Source of the DNA: Methylophaga sp. OBS3
Lineage (GTDB): Bacteria > Pseudomonadota > Gammaproteobacteria > Nitrosococcales > Methylophagaceae
Assembly: GCF_026319325.1 (NCBI RefSeq)
Contig: NZ_JAPDMU010000004.1
Coordinates: 124,001 to 188,000, forward strand
DNA length: 64,000 bases
Direction: 5' to 3'
The notes under the pieces are model-generated. The model saw nothing but the letters and a program-made list of their open reading frames with translations. It was not told where the DNA came from and made no database searches. The translations under genes and the position numbers were made by a program. Position 1 is the stretch's first letter; each line of letters opens with the position of its first letter. Below, one piece after another: positions 36,556 to 45,369 of the stretch.

Positions 36556-37350
36556 TTAGGCAGCCTGTGCGATAGCCTTGGATTCAGTCATTAACTCTGT
36601 CCAAGTCAGAATTTCCATTTGACCATTAGGGTGTTCTACCAGTGCAGTACAACTTTCTACCCAGTCACCGCAGTTGTAATAGTCAATGCCATGTAATTCA
36701 CTGATTTCAGCGCGGTGAATATGACCACAAACCACACCATCTACGCCCTGACGTGCAGCTTCATGTGCTACGGCTTCTTCAAAGTTACTGATGTATTGCA
36801 CAGCATTTTTAACTTTATGCTTCAAAAATGCAGCCAATGACCAGTATGAAAAGCCCATTTTGCGACGCACTAAATTGACATAGCGATTTGCTCTGAGTAA
36901 GAACTCATACAAACGACTGCCTATTTTGGCCAACATCGGCGAGATTTTGACCACGCTATCAAATTCATCACCATGCAAAATGAGCAGCTTCTTGCCTTCT
37001 GCAGTGGTGTGCACTGCCTCGTGTTTGATTTCAACGTTACCAAACACCATGCCATCGTAATCACGGAATACTTCGTCATGATTGCCTGGTATATAAACCA
37101 CTTTGGTATTGTGTTTGGCTTTACCGAGAAGGGTGCGAATCACATTATTGTGTTCTTGTGGCCAGAACATACGTTTTTTCATTTCCCAAACGTCAATAAT
37201 GTCACCGACCAGATATAAGTATTCGCATTCGGTATGATGCAAGAAGTCCAGAAGTAACTCGGCACTACAGCCGCGAAAGCCCAAATGGATGTCAGAAATC
37301 CATACACTACGAACTTTGAGTTTTTGTTTAGGACTGACTTGTGTTTGCAT
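36556..37350 (-). CDS. Metallophosphoesterase, PlcP-like (LpxH-related)
   Basis: 264 residues of the calcineurin-like family. Metal-binding motifs: SDIHLG, GDIIDVW, PGNHDE, LHGDEFD and GHIHRAE. Databases often label this family UDP-2,3-diacylglucosamine diphosphatase, but it is longer than LpxH. The pairing with a family 4 glycosyltransferase and the upstream Pho-box-like repeats fit PlcP, a phospholipase C-like enzyme that yields diacylglycerol under phosphate starvation. AAGG lies 9 bases before the ATG. A true lpxH role is the main alternative. Confidence 0.82.
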   Translation of the reverse strand: MQTQVSPKQKLKVRSVWISDIHLGFRGCSAELLLDFLHHTECEYLYLVGDIIDVWEMKKRMFWPQEHNNVIRTLLGKAKHNTKVVYIPGNHDEVFRDYDGMVFGNVEIKHEAVHTTAEGKKLLILHGDEFDSVVKISPMLAKIGSRLYEFLLRANRYVNLVRRKMGFSYWSLAAFLKHKVKNAVQYISNFEEAVAHEAARQGVDGVVCGHIHRAEISELHGIDYYNCGDWVESCTALVEHPNGQMEILTWTELMTESKAIAQAA

Positions 37351-37394
37351 AATGCGCCCTTATCTTTAACTTGAGCGCACACTAACGAAAGACT

Positions 37395-37434
37395 ATTGCA
37401 GCGATGTGACCTTTTGATTGCAGAAATATGACGC
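37395..37434 (-). promoter_or_regulatory. Four Pho-box-like direct repeats in front of the plcP/agt-like pair
   Basis: On the minus strand four 7-base units, GCGTCAT, CTGCAAT, AGGTCAC and CTGCAAT, begin exactly 11 bases apart (4-base spacers). This is the geometry of PhoB half-sites; each matches CTGTCAT at 4-5 of 7 positions (hand count). The array ends 45 bases before the plcP-like start codon. Confidence 0.6.
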
Positions 37435-37479
37435 AAACAAGTGTAATCGCCGTCAATATGACGAAAACATAGGAACTGG

Positions 37480-39525
37480 ATGGCTATGAGTAACCCATTA
37501 CTAGAACACGAATTTTTACCGCCTTTTTCTAAGATAAAGGCTGAACACGTTGAGCCTGCGGTCGATCATGTGCTGAATCAAGCGCGTCAAATGGTGAAAG
37601 ATACCTTGGCTGATTTACAGCAACCAACATGGGAAAGTCTGGTTGAGCCAATGGAAGAGCTGGATGTCATGATCGACAAAGTATGGTCCCCAGTCAGCCA
37701 TTTAAACTCGGTGATGAATTCTGATGAATTACGTCAGGCTTACAATGCTTGTTTACCAAAATTAAGTGATTTTGGCACGGAGCTGGGACAAAACGAAGAT
37801 TTGTACCAAGCCTATAAAACTTTGCAGCAAAGTGATGAATACAACCAATTAAATACTGCGCAGAAAAAAGTTGTTGATAACGCGGTTCGTGATTTTCGAT
37901 TATCTGGCGTCGAATTAAATCAGCAAGATCGTGATCGTTTTAAACAGCTTTCACAGCAAATGACTGAGCGTTGTGCGAAGTTCGAAGAAAATTTGTTGGA
38001 TGCAACACACGCCTGGAAAAAACATATTACGGATGAGTCATTGCTCGCAGGATTACCGCCGTCGACTATCGCTATGGCTGAGCAAATGGCAAAGCGTGAA
38101 AACCTCGATGGTTGGTTATTTACCCTGGATTTTCCATCTTATATGCCAGTTATGAGTTACGCCGATAATCGTGAATTTCGAGAAGAGATATACACGGCGT
38201 TTGCTACCAAAGCCTCAGATCAAGGCCCCAATGCTGGTCAATGGGATAACACTGAAGTCATGCAAGATATTTTGCAGTTACGACATGACTTAGCACAGTT
38301 ACTTGGCTTTACCAATCATGCTGAACGCTCACTGGCGACAAAAATGGCGCAAAGCCCACAACAAGTTCTGGATTTCTTGGGTGATTTAGCTACCCGGAGT
38401 AAGCCTATTGCTGAACAAGAGTTTGCAGAGTTACGTGAATTTGCCAAGCAAGAATCTGGATTGGAAACGCTGGAAGCTTGGGATATTACCTATTTTGCAG
38501 AGAAACTTCGCCAACAACGTTATGCGATTTCACAAGAAGAGTTAAAGCCGTACTTCCCACAAAACCGTGTTGTTGACGGTTTATTTGCGGTGGTCAATCG
38601 TCTTTATGGCCTAGATATTCGTGAAAATACCGATGTTGATGTTTGGCATCCTGATGTTAGATTTTTTGAGATCGTCGGTGATGACGGCAATGTCAGAGCG
38701 CAATTCTATTTAGATATGTATGCCCGTCAGCATAAACGGGGCGGAGCATGGATGGATGAATGCAAAGTTCGTCGTAAAACCAAAAATGGCATCCAGATCC
38801 CTGTGGCATTTTTGACCTGTAATTTTTCTGAACCTGTTGGTGATAAACCTGCTTTATTTACCCATGATGAAGTCACCACCTTGTTCCATGAGTTTGGTCA
38901 TGGTTTACATCATATGTTGACCAAGATTGAAGCTGCTGGCGTATCTGGTATTAATGGCGTTGCATGGGATGCCGTCGAATTGCCAAGTCAGTTTATGGAA
39001 AACTGGTGTTGGGAGCGTGAAGCGCTGGATTTGATTTCTGGTCATTATCAAACTGGCGACAAACTGCCGGATGATTTATTTGAAAAAATGATTGCTGCGC
39101 GTAACTTCCAGTCAGCCATGATGATGTTACGTCAGCTTGAATTTTCATTGTTCGACTTCCGCTTACATTTGGAATTTGATCCAAATGAATCGAATCAAGT
39201 CGATAAAATTTTGGCGCAAGTTCGTGACGAAGTTGCGGTTGTAAAACCGCCTAAATTTAATCGCTTTGCGCATAGTTTTTCGCATATTTTTGCTGGCGGT
39301 TATGCTGCAGGTTATTACAGTTATAAATGGGCGGAAGTGCTATCAGCCGATGCTTTTTCGAAATTTGAAGAAAATGGCATTTTTGATCGCCAAACGGGTT
39401 TGGACTTTTTACAAGCTATTTTGGAACAGGGCGGTAGCCGTGAGCCGATGGAGTTGTTTATTGAGTTTCGAGGTCGTGAGCCGCAAATTGATGCCTTGTT
39501 GAGGCATTCAGGCATTGCCGCATAA
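37480..39525 (+). CDS. prlC: Oligopeptidase A (M3 metallopeptidase)
   Basis: 681 residues, as in E. coli PrlC/OpdA. The zinc motif HEFGHGLHH lies near residue 470, with NFSEPVGDKPALFTHDEVTTLFHEFGH and SHIFAGGYAAGYYSYKWAEVLSADAF at the C-terminal side. It degrades signal peptides and short peptides in the cytoplasm. The ATG at 37480 is used because AGGA lies 5 bases upstream; a second ATG two codons on is less well placed. Followed by a terminator. Confidence 0.97.
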   Translation: MAMSNPLLEHEFLPPFSKIKAEHVEPAVDHVLNQARQMVKDTLADLQQPTWESLVEPMEELDVMIDKVWSPVSHLNSVMNSDELRQAYNACLPKLSDFGTELGQNEDLYQAYKTLQQSDEYNQLNTAQKKVVDNAVRDFRLSGVELNQQDRDRFKQLSQQMTERCAKFEENLLDATHAWKKHITDESLLAGLPPSTIAMAEQMAKRENLDGWLFTLDFPSYMPVMSYADNREFREEIYTAFATKASDQGPNAGQWDNTEVMQDILQLRHDLAQLLGFTNHAERSLATKMAQSPQQVLDFLGDLATRSKPIAEQEFAELREFAKQESGLETLEAWDITYFAEKLRQQRYAISQEELKPYFPQNRVVDGLFAVVNRLYGLDIRENTDVDVWHPDVRFFEIVGDDGNVRAQFYLDMYARQHKRGGAWMDECKVRRKTKNGIQIPVAFLTCNFSEPVGDKPALFTHDEVTTLFHEFGHGLHHMLTKIEAAGVSGINGVAWDAVELPSQFMENWCWEREALDLISGHYQTGDKLPDDLFEKMIAARNFQSAMMMLRQLEFSLFDFRLHLEFDPNESNQVDKILAQVRDEVAVVKPPKFNRFAHSFSHIFAGGYAAGYYSYKWAEVLSADAFSKFEENGIFDRQTGLDFLQAILEQGGSREPMELFIEFRGREPQIDALLRHSGIAA

Positions 39526-39550
39526 AAAAGGGCCGAAAGGCCCTTTTTTT
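39524..39550 (+). terminator. Intrinsic terminator after prlC
   Basis: GGGCC/GGCCC stem with a GAAA tetraloop, six A before and seven T after, a few bases past the prlC stop. It can also serve the convergent gene ending at 39567. Confidence 0.92.
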
Positions 39551-39566
39551 GCTTTTGAAATCAGCA

Positions 39567-39989
39567 TTAACCTTTGTTATTCAAACAAATTTGCACGGTT
39601 TCCTGTGCATTTTGAATTAGCAAGGTAGCAGCGTCTTTAGAGATCGTACCGGCTTCAATGTCTTTAATCATTTCAGCATTTAAAGCTTGTGTGGTCGCAC
39701 TTAAGTCAGCGCCTTGGGCGACAGGCAAAATGGCTTTTTCTTGGTAGTTTTCAGGAAACAGCTTTAAACCTTTTAATTGGCAGCTTGCCATCTTGGCGAC
39801 GTATGCGTTTGCTTCCATTTCTACTGCGGCTGCTGTCATTTCTGGACGATCAGCACTTAGTTGTTTTACCACCAGTGGTTTTAATTGCGCTTGATAGTTT
39901 TGCGTATAGTTTTTTTCATCTTCAGCGCTGATTGCCATAACGGTTGATGTCATTAATACCAATGGCAGGGTCATGAGTAATTTTTTCAT
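39567..39989 (-). CDS. Small secreted protein of unknown function
   Basis: 140 residues from the ATG at 39989 (GAGAGAAAT upstream), giving signal peptide MKKLLMTLPLVLMTSTVMA with cleavage after about A19. The mature part is helical and alanine/glutamine-rich, with two cysteines (SCQLKG and QICLNN near the end) that may form a disulfide. No domain recognised. Monocistronic; a periplasmic location is inferred. Confidence 0.7.
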   Translation of the reverse strand: MKKLLMTLPLVLMTSTVMAISAEDEKNYTQNYQAQLKPLVVKQLSADRPEMTAAAVEMEANAYVAKMASCQLKGLKLFPENYQEKAILPVAQGADLSATTQALNAEMIKDIEAGTISKDAATLLIQNAQETVQICLNNKG

Positions 39990-40128
39990 TATATTTCTCT
40001 CTTTCAATCGGGCTTTGGCCGGCCAACTTGGATGTTGTTGGTCCTGGTGAACTGTAACGGGTTCGCTCAGATGTTACTAGTCACCCACGTGAGATTAATC
40101 GTGCCGATATGAAGATTTTGTCAATTGA

Positions 40129-40395
40129 CTAGCGAAGCTGACTATCTTTACTGCCACGGCGATTAAACAGGCCTGCCGCTTTATTTTCTTTATCGACAAT
40201 TTCCTGACATTTCACGCAAAGACGAACACCAGGAATTGCCTGACGACGCGCTTCGGGAATTGGTTTATCACATTCTTCACAATGGCTGAGACTTTCACCT
40301 TTGGGCAATTGTGAACGTGCCTGACTTATCGCATCTTCAACACTGGCATCGATTTGATCTTGCACCGCACCATCACGGGACCATCCTCCAGCCAT
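40129..40395 (-). CDS. DksA/TraR-type C4 zinc-finger protein (YbiI-like)
   Basis: 88 residues, the length of E. coli YbiI. Start MAGGWSRDGAVQDQIDASVEDAI is diagnostic, followed by a C4 zinc finger CEECDKPIPEARRQAIPGVRLCVKCQ. The ATG at 40395 has GGAG 6 bases upstream. It lacks the coiled-coil tip aspartates of DksA, so direct effects on RNA polymerase with ppGpp are uncertain. Confidence 0.88.
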   Translation of the reverse strand: MAGGWSRDGAVQDQIDASVEDAISQARSQLPKGESLSHCEECDKPIPEARRQAIPGVRLCVKCQEIVDKENKAAGLFNRRGSKDSQLR

Positions 40396-40479
40396 AACCA
40401 TCTCCTCATGATGAGTTAATAGATTGTTTTCATTGTACTAAATCATCAATATGGCGGCGTAAGTTTTAAATGCAAGAGG

Positions 40480-40959
40480 TTAATCTTTAACCGCTTGAAA
40501 GGTCACGATGCTACGTGTCATCGCATCAGGCCAATTCGGCATCATGCGCCATGGCGTTAATATCCGAAGCGTGTCACCCTCTAATTGAAAGTTTCGTGCT
40601 TGCTCTGTGCCAACCCAGGCTGGGTTCCAAGCAACTTCAACGCTGGTAATAAATTGGTTATTTTCGATGCGATAGGTGCCTGAGTAGGCAATCAAGGTAT
40701 CTAATAGTTTTGCTTTATCTTCAATAGATTTTGCTGGTTTGCGGTTATCAGCAGTCAGTACAAACGAAATACGATTATCGGCGGTAAGAATGACGTAACC
40801 CGTCGGATTTTTGCCCATCGGTGTGAAAATATCGCCAGTTTCTTGTGACTCAACTTCATAAGAGACTAATTGCCATATACCAACGGGACTATTGTGGTCA
40901 TCTGCAAAGCTTAAAGTGGAAAAGAATAGGGCGAGTCCAGTGAAGAAAATTTTTAACAT
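40480..40959 (-). CDS. Secreted lipocalin-like protein
   Basis: 159 residues. Signal peptide to about A19 (FFSTLSFADD), then a lipocalin-like pattern: PVGIWQLVSYEVESQETGDIFTPMGKNPTGYVILTADNRISFVLTADNR and YSGTYRIENNQFITSVEVAWNPAWVGTEQ. The family has about eight strands and an unknown ligand. It stands alone with about 165 bases to the divergent ubiD gene. Confidence 0.78.
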   Translation of the reverse strand: MLKIFFTGLALFFSTLSFADDHNSPVGIWQLVSYEVESQETGDIFTPMGKNPTGYVILTADNRISFVLTADNRKPAKSIEDKAKLLDTLIAYSGTYRIENNQFITSVEVAWNPAWVGTEQARNFQLEGDTLRILTPWRMMPNWPDAMTRSIVTFQAVKD

Positions 40960-41126
40960 TTGCTATCGCTTTTGGTTTTTAAAAAAGGTTGTACTTAGCT
41001 TCGGACGATTTATTGCCCTTAAAAATCCTTAAAGCCAAAATTTAATTTAATAACGGCATCTAGGTTATCGATTGTTGATGGCAAACTGTTAAGCTACGTA
41101 TCACGAATAGAAAAACTTGAGATGGC

Positions 41127-42590
41127 ATGAAATATACCGATTTACGTGACTTTATCAGTGGTCTAGAAAAACAAGGTGAGCTGAAACGCATCACGGCTGA
41201 AATTGATCCTTATCTGGAAATGACAGAGATCTGTGACAGAGTGTTACGTGCAGGTGGTCCGGCGATTTTGTTTGAAAATCCGAAAGGTAGTAATGTCCCC
41301 GTTCTTGCTAATTTATTTGGCACACCAAAACGTGTGGCAATGGGTATGGGGGAGGACTCGGTAGAAGCCTTACGTGAAGTTGGAAAATTACTGGCCTTTT
41401 TGAAAGAACCAGAGCCACCTAAAGGTATGAAAGATGCTTGGGAAAAATTACCGATTTTTCGCCAAGTCATGAATATGGGGCCGAAAGTCGTTAAAAAAGC
41501 GGCCTGTCAGGAAACCATTATTGAAGGTGATGATGTCGATCTTAGCCAATACCCCATTCAGCATTGTTGGCCAGAAGATGCCGCACCATTAATTACTTGG
41601 GGATTAGTAGTCACAAGGGGGCCACATAAGACTCGCCAGAATTTGGGTATTTATCGTCAACAGGTCATCGGCAAAAATCGCGTCATCATGCGTTGGTTAT
41701 CTCACCGCGGTGGTGCGTTAGATTTTAAAGAATGGCAGCAAACGCATCCGGGGGAACCTTTTCCTGTCGCCGTGGTGTTAGGTTGTGACCCTGCAACGAT
41801 TTTGGGCGCTGTGACTCCGGTGCCTGATACTTTATCCGAGTATGCGTTTGCCGGTTTACTGCGTGGTAGTAAAACCGAGTTAGTCAGTTGTATTGGCAAT
41901 GATTTACAAGTGCCAGCCAATGCGGAAATTATTCTCGAAGGTGTGATTCATCCTGATGATATGGCACCTGAAGGGCCGTATGGTGACCATACTGGTTATT
42001 ACAACGAAGTCGATATTTTTCCGGTATTTACCGTTGAGCGAATTACCCAACGAAAACAGCCCATCTATCACAGCACATACACGGGCCGCCCACCAGATGA
42101 GCCAGCCGTATTAGGTGTCGCCTTAAACGAAGTGTTTGTGCCGATTTTGCAAAAACAGTTTCCGGAAATTACTGATTTTTACTTGCCTCCAGAAGGTTGC
42201 TCATATCGAATGGCGGTCGTCAGTATGAAGAAACAATATGCCGGACACGCCAAGCGCGTCATGATGGGCGTCTGGTCATTTCTACGTCAGTTTATGTACA
42301 CCAAGTTTGTCATAGTCGTTGATGATGATGTCAACGTACGTGATTGGCAGGATGTGATTTGGGCGATCACTACCCGAATGGATCCAGCGCGCGATACCGT
42401 ACTGGTTGAAAATACCCCAATTGATTATTTGGACTTTGCTTCACCAGTCTCTGGTTTAGGATCCAAAATGGGTATGGATGCCACGAATAAACTACCCGGT
42501 GAGACGGATAGAGAATGGGGCCGACCTATCGAAAAAGATCCTGCTGTGGTTGAGCGAATTGACGAGATTTGGGCTTCGTTAGATCTATGA
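41127..42590 (+). CDS. ubiD: 4-hydroxy-3-octaprenylbenzoate decarboxylase UbiD
   Basis: 487 residues, as in E. coli UbiD (ubiquinone biosynthesis). Family features: [18 protein letters not shown] at the start, [24 protein letters not shown] near the end, and the prenylated-FMN site region with [13 protein letters not shown]. The cofactor is supplied by UbiX, not in this window. Converges on fdhD. Confidence 0.97.
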   Translation: MKYTDLRDFISGLEKQGELKRITAEIDPYLEMTEICDRVLRAGGPAILFENPKGSNVPVLANLFGTPKRVAMGMGEDSVEALREVGKLLAFLKEPEPPKGMKDAWEKLPIFRQVMNMGPKVVKKAACQETIIEGDDVDLSQYPIQHCWPEDAAPLITWGLVVTRGPHKTRQNLGIYRQQVIGKNRVIMRWLSHRGGALDFKEWQQTHPGEPFPVAVVLGCDPATILGAVTPVPDTLSEYAFAGLLRGSKTELVSCIGNDLQVPANAEIILEGVIHPDDMAPEGPYGDHTGYYNEVDIFPVFTVERITQRKQPIYHSTYTGRPPDEPAVLGVALNEVFVPILQKQFPEITDFYLPPEGCSYRMAVVSMKKQYAGHAKRVMMGVWSFLRQFMYTKFVIVVDDDVNVRDWQDVIWAITTRMDPARDTVLVENTPIDYLDFASPVSGLGSKMGMDATNKLPGETDREWGRPIEKDPAVVERIDEIWASLDL

Positions 42591-42629
42591 TGCTGATGTA
42601 TCGATATCAGATGTGGACATAAACTCTGA

Positions 42630-43499
42630 CTAAATAGCCTGCTGCAAACGTTCTGCTGCAGTAAGCGGTTGATGATAAATAATGTGCCTTTGATTTCGGG
42701 CAAATCCTACCAGTAATAAATCTGCTTGTTGTGCCATATCAATGGCAAGCGAGGTTGGTGCTGAAATAGCGACCAAGGCTCCGATACCCGCCTGACAGGT
42801 TTTTTGCACCATTTCATAGCTAGCGCGACTACTCACTAAAACAAAACCTTGGCTAACATCGACCTGCTGGCGTTGCAGGTGACCAATCAGTTTATCGAGT
42901 GCGTTGTGACGCCCAACATCTTCACGGCAAACCAATATTTGACCAGACAAATCACACCATGCGGCTGCATGAGTGGCACCAGTTAATGCGTTGATTGGCT
43001 GTTGGCTTCGCAATGCTGATAAGGCGTGCTCGATGACTTCTGCCGATAAGTCGGGTGCTATGACTTGAGGTACTGGACGAATGGCTTGCTTTAGGGTTTC
43101 TGTTCCACACAGACCACAGCCTGTTCGGCCAACCAAGTTTCGGCGTTGCTTTAATTCAGCAAAGCGTTCTTCATGGATGCGAACACGTAAGGTGATGCCT
43201 TGCTCATTTTGTAAGACATGGACTGACTCTATCTCATCAACGTTTTTAACGATTTCTTCACTTAAGCTAAAACCATAAGCAAAGTCTTCAAGGTCGGATG
43301 GTGATGCCATCATGACTGCATGAGAGACACAGTTATAGACCAGTGCAACCGGTATTTCGGTGGCAATGTCATCAGTCATAACTTCGACAAAGGGCTTATC
43401 GTTGTGGCGAGCGTTAACGATCTTGTTAACACTGACAGCGGGTAAATTTCGCATTACTGAGTTATCAGCCATATTTTCGTGGCGAGTTGGTTTTGCCAT
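42630..43499 (-). CDS. fdhD: Formate dehydrogenase accessory sulfurtransferase FdhD
   Basis: 289 residues from the ATG at 43499, supported by GAG 7 bases upstream; a TTG at 43511 is the alternative. The sulfur-relay cysteines are in GRTGCGLCGTE. Other motifs: ALVYNCVSHAVMMASPSDLEDFAYGF, REDVGRHNALDKLIG and SSRASYEMVQK. FdhD passes sulfur from IscS to the Mo/W-bis-PGD cofactor of formate dehydrogenase, so the cell should carry such an enzyme. It sits one gene group from moaDE/moaC and near the oxyanion region. Confidence 0.95.
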   Translation of the reverse strand: MAKPTRHENMADNSVMRNLPAVSVNKIVNARHNDKPFVEVMTDDIATEIPVALVYNCVSHAVMMASPSDLEDFAYGFSLSEEIVKNVDEIESVHVLQNEQGITLRVRIHEERFAELKQRRNLVGRTGCGLCGTETLKQAIRPVPQVIAPDLSAEVIEHALSALRSQQPINALTGATHAAAWCDLSGQILVCREDVGRHNALDKLIGHLQRQQVDVSQGFVLVSSRASYEMVQKTCQAGIGALVAISAPTSLAIDMAQQADLLLVGFARNQRHIIYHQPLTAAERLQQAI

Positions 43500-43510
43500 T
43501 CTGTTACTCA

Positions 43511-43530
43511 ATATGCATTTAACTGCATAT
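43511..43530 (-). promoter_or_regulatory. Inverted repeat at the fdhD start
   Basis: ATATGCA and TGCATAT are perfect 7-base arms around a 6-base spacer, 11 bases before the fdhD ATG. Possibly an operator or a leader hairpin; it does not fit the ModE-type pattern well. Confidence 0.45.
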
Positions 43531-43653
43531 GTTTCAGTTTAAGTAATTGATAGCAAAAGCTAACACAGTCAATCTGTGCGAAAAATATGATATTTACGTC
43601 ATAAGGGAGTGATTTGAGTATACCGTCGCTCGCTAACCTAATCGTGTCCGAGA

Positions 43654-43667
43654 GGGGGGGGGGGGGG
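43654..43667 (+). repeat. Homopolymer tract of 14 G
   Basis: Fourteen consecutive G, 4 bases beyond the stop of the MAPEG-family gene and about 155 bases upstream of the fdhD start. Tracts of this length can slip in replication or be misread in sequencing. Confidence 0.95.
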
Positions 43668-43671
43668 AGAA

Positions 43672-44073
43672 TTAAACGTTGGACCAGACGCTAAAGTAAC
43701 CCATTGCTAGGTAAGCAATATTTAACACTGCAAGCGCGATAATAAGGAACAAGGTGACTTTCATGCCCAGTACACGTTTGCTGAGGTCATTATTTTTTAG
43801 ACCCATCACATGTAAAACGCGGCCAATAATAAGAATGATACCGACAAGGTGAATGAGCCAGACTGAGATATTCATCATCTCCAGAAGCAAAATGAGAATA
43901 AGGGCAATAGGAATATATTCGGTGGCATTCGCTTGAAGACGAATCGCAGTTTGCAGCTCTGGCACATTGCCATCACCAAGGGGGACTTTGTGTTTGCGTC
44001 GTAACGCAATAACACTTAATGACAGTTTAACGATTAATAAAGCACATAATCCGGCATATAAGGCGGTGATCAT
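43672..44073 (-). CDS. MAPEG-family membrane protein
   Basis: 133 residues with four membrane helices and the MAPEG signature (RRKHKVPLGDGNVPELQTAIRLQANATEYIPIALILILLLE, then GRVLHVMG). Bacterial members are glutathione S-transferase/peroxidase-like membrane proteins of unclear substrate. It follows moaE by 12 bases and so is last in a moaD-moaE-MAPEG unit; a G14 tract follows its stop. Confidence 0.88.
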   Translation of the reverse strand: MITALYAGLCALLIVKLSLSVIALRRKHKVPLGDGNVPELQTAIRLQANATEYIPIALILILLLEMMNISVWLIHLVGIILIIGRVLHVMGLKNNDLSKRVLGMKVTLFLIIALAVLNIAYLAMGYFSVWSNV

Positions 44074-44085
44074 GATTTGCTCCTT

Positions 44086-44523
44086 TTATTCATTTCCGTC
44101 CGTATTTTCACTGACCCAGCGACTGCCATCCTGACGTTGTTCTTTTTTCCAGAATGGGGCGTTAAATTTTAATTCCTCAATCAGCCAGTCACAGGCATCT
44201 AATGCCGCTCTGCGATGTGCTGACCAGCAGCCTATTAGTACAATGGCATCACCAGGCTGAATGTCACCGACGCGATGGACAATCAGACAAGATGCTAGCG
44301 GCCAACGTTCACAAGCTCGTTTTTCGAGATCTTGAAGATACTTCTCAGTCATTGCGGGGTAATGTTCTAGCGTCATATGACTGACGTTTTCATTGTCATT
44401 CATATCGCGCATGGTGCCGATAAAACTGGCTGAGGCACCACACTGCCCGACAGGTAAACGCTGATTAAATTCGGTTAACCATTGATAAGGCAGAAAATCG
44501 CAATCCAATATTTGCGTGGCCAT
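44086..44523 (-). CDS. moaE: Molybdopterin synthase catalytic subunit MoaE
   Basis: 145 residues. Conserved MoaE segments GASASFIGTMRD, MTLEHYPAMTEKYL, VHRVGDIQPGDAIVLIGCWSAHRRAALDACDWLIEELKFNAPFWKKE, including the catalytic lysines. With MoaD it converts cyclic pyranopterin monophosphate to molybdopterin. It follows moaD with a 1-base gap. Confidence 0.96.
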   Translation of the reverse strand: MATQILDCDFLPYQWLTEFNQRLPVGQCGASASFIGTMRDMNDNENVSHMTLEHYPAMTEKYLQDLEKRACERWPLASCLIVHRVGDIQPGDAIVLIGCWSAHRRAALDACDWLIEELKFNAPFWKKEQRQDGSRWVSENTDGNE

Positions 44524-44524
44524 A

Positions 44525-44752
44525 TTATCCTCCGGTCACCGGTGGAAAAAAGGCAACTTCGTCACCGTCTGAAACACTCGTATCTAAGGTAGCGTAGTCG
44601 AGGTTGACCGCAACCAGTATTCGCTCTGGTAAGGCTTCTCCCGACGTTGCTTTTTGCCATACTTCGGCCACAGTTGTGACGTCTGAGACTTCTGTTTCAG
44701 CAAGGTTAAGTTGTTCGCGTAAACTGGCAAAAAATTTGACTTGAATAGACAT
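44525..44752 (-). CDS. moaD: Molybdopterin synthase sulfur carrier subunit MoaD
   Basis: 75 residues of ubiquitin-like fold, ending in the FFPPVTGG tail whose terminal glycine carries the thiocarboxylate. Start MSIQVKFFASLREQLNL is typical. First gene of the moaD-moaE-MAPEG unit; divergent from moaC with a 45-base gap. Confidence 0.95.
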   Translation of the reverse strand: MSIQVKFFASLREQLNLAETEVSDVTTVAEVWQKATSGEALPERILVAVNLDYATLDTSVSDGDEVAFFPPVTGG

Positions 44753-44797
44753 CGGTTTATTGTTGCGGTTACTGAAAGTTAAAGGATAACACTGACT

Positions 44798-45280
44798 ATG
44801 TCGGAATTAACGCATTTTAATCAAGCCGGTGAAGCTCATATGGTTGATGTTGGCGCAAAGGATATTACTCAGCGCCGAGCAATAGCTACGGGGCAAATTA
44901 AGATGTTACCCGACACCTTAGCATTAATTACCCAAGGCAATCATAAGAAAGGTGATGTGTTGGGTATCGCTCGAATTGCAGGCATCATGGCTGCGAAAAA
45001 GACCAGTGATTTAATTCCGTTATGTCATCCATTGGCATTAACTAAAGTCAGTGTCGACTTTGAGATTGATGCGCAAAATCATGCTGTGAAATGTCTGGCA
45101 ACCGTGGCAACGGCTGGGCAAACGGGGGTTGAGATGGAAGCCTTGACTGCAGTACAAGTGAGTTTATTGACGATTTACGATATGTGTAAAGCGGTCGATC
45201 GAGGCATGGTCATGACAGATATTCAATTGCACGAAAAGGCCGGTGGTAAATCAGGCCTTTGGCAGCGCCACCCCTCCTAA
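44798..45280 (+). CDS. moaC: Cyclic pyranopterin monophosphate synthase MoaC
   Basis: 160 residues. Motifs: [40 protein letters not shown] (active-site histidine), [13 protein letters not shown] and [11 protein letters not shown], ending HEKAGGKSG. It makes cyclic pyranopterin monophosphate after MoaA; moaA is not in this window. Divergent from moaDE. Confidence 0.97.
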   Translation: MSELTHFNQAGEAHMVDVGAKDITQRRAIATGQIKMLPDTLALITQGNHKKGDVLGIARIAGIMAAKKTSDLIPLCHPLALTKVSVDFEIDAQNHAVKCLATVATAGQTGVEMEALTAVQVSLLTIYDMCKAVDRGMVMTDIQLHEKAGGKSGLWQRHPS

Positions 45281-45335
45281 ATTTAACAATTCAAAAATTT
45301 CAGTTTTAATTAAGGCTGCATTCATTACCCTACGC

Positions 45336-45352
45336 ATAGGAAAAATTCCTAT
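45336..45352 (+). promoter_or_regulatory. Perfect 7-3-7 inverted repeat before the porin gene
   Basis: ATAGGAA-AAA-TTCCTAT, 17 bases before the porin ATG. It could be an operator, or a weak hairpin over the leader that affects translation. It does not resemble the ModE-like sites elsewhere in this region. Confidence 0.5.
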
Positions 45353-45369
45353 AAGAACCAGGGAAGATT

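Noticed and set aside
40015-40026. Palindrome TTGGCCGGCCAA upstream of the small secreted protein gene
   Set aside because: No T-run for termination and no known operator of this form; probably chance.
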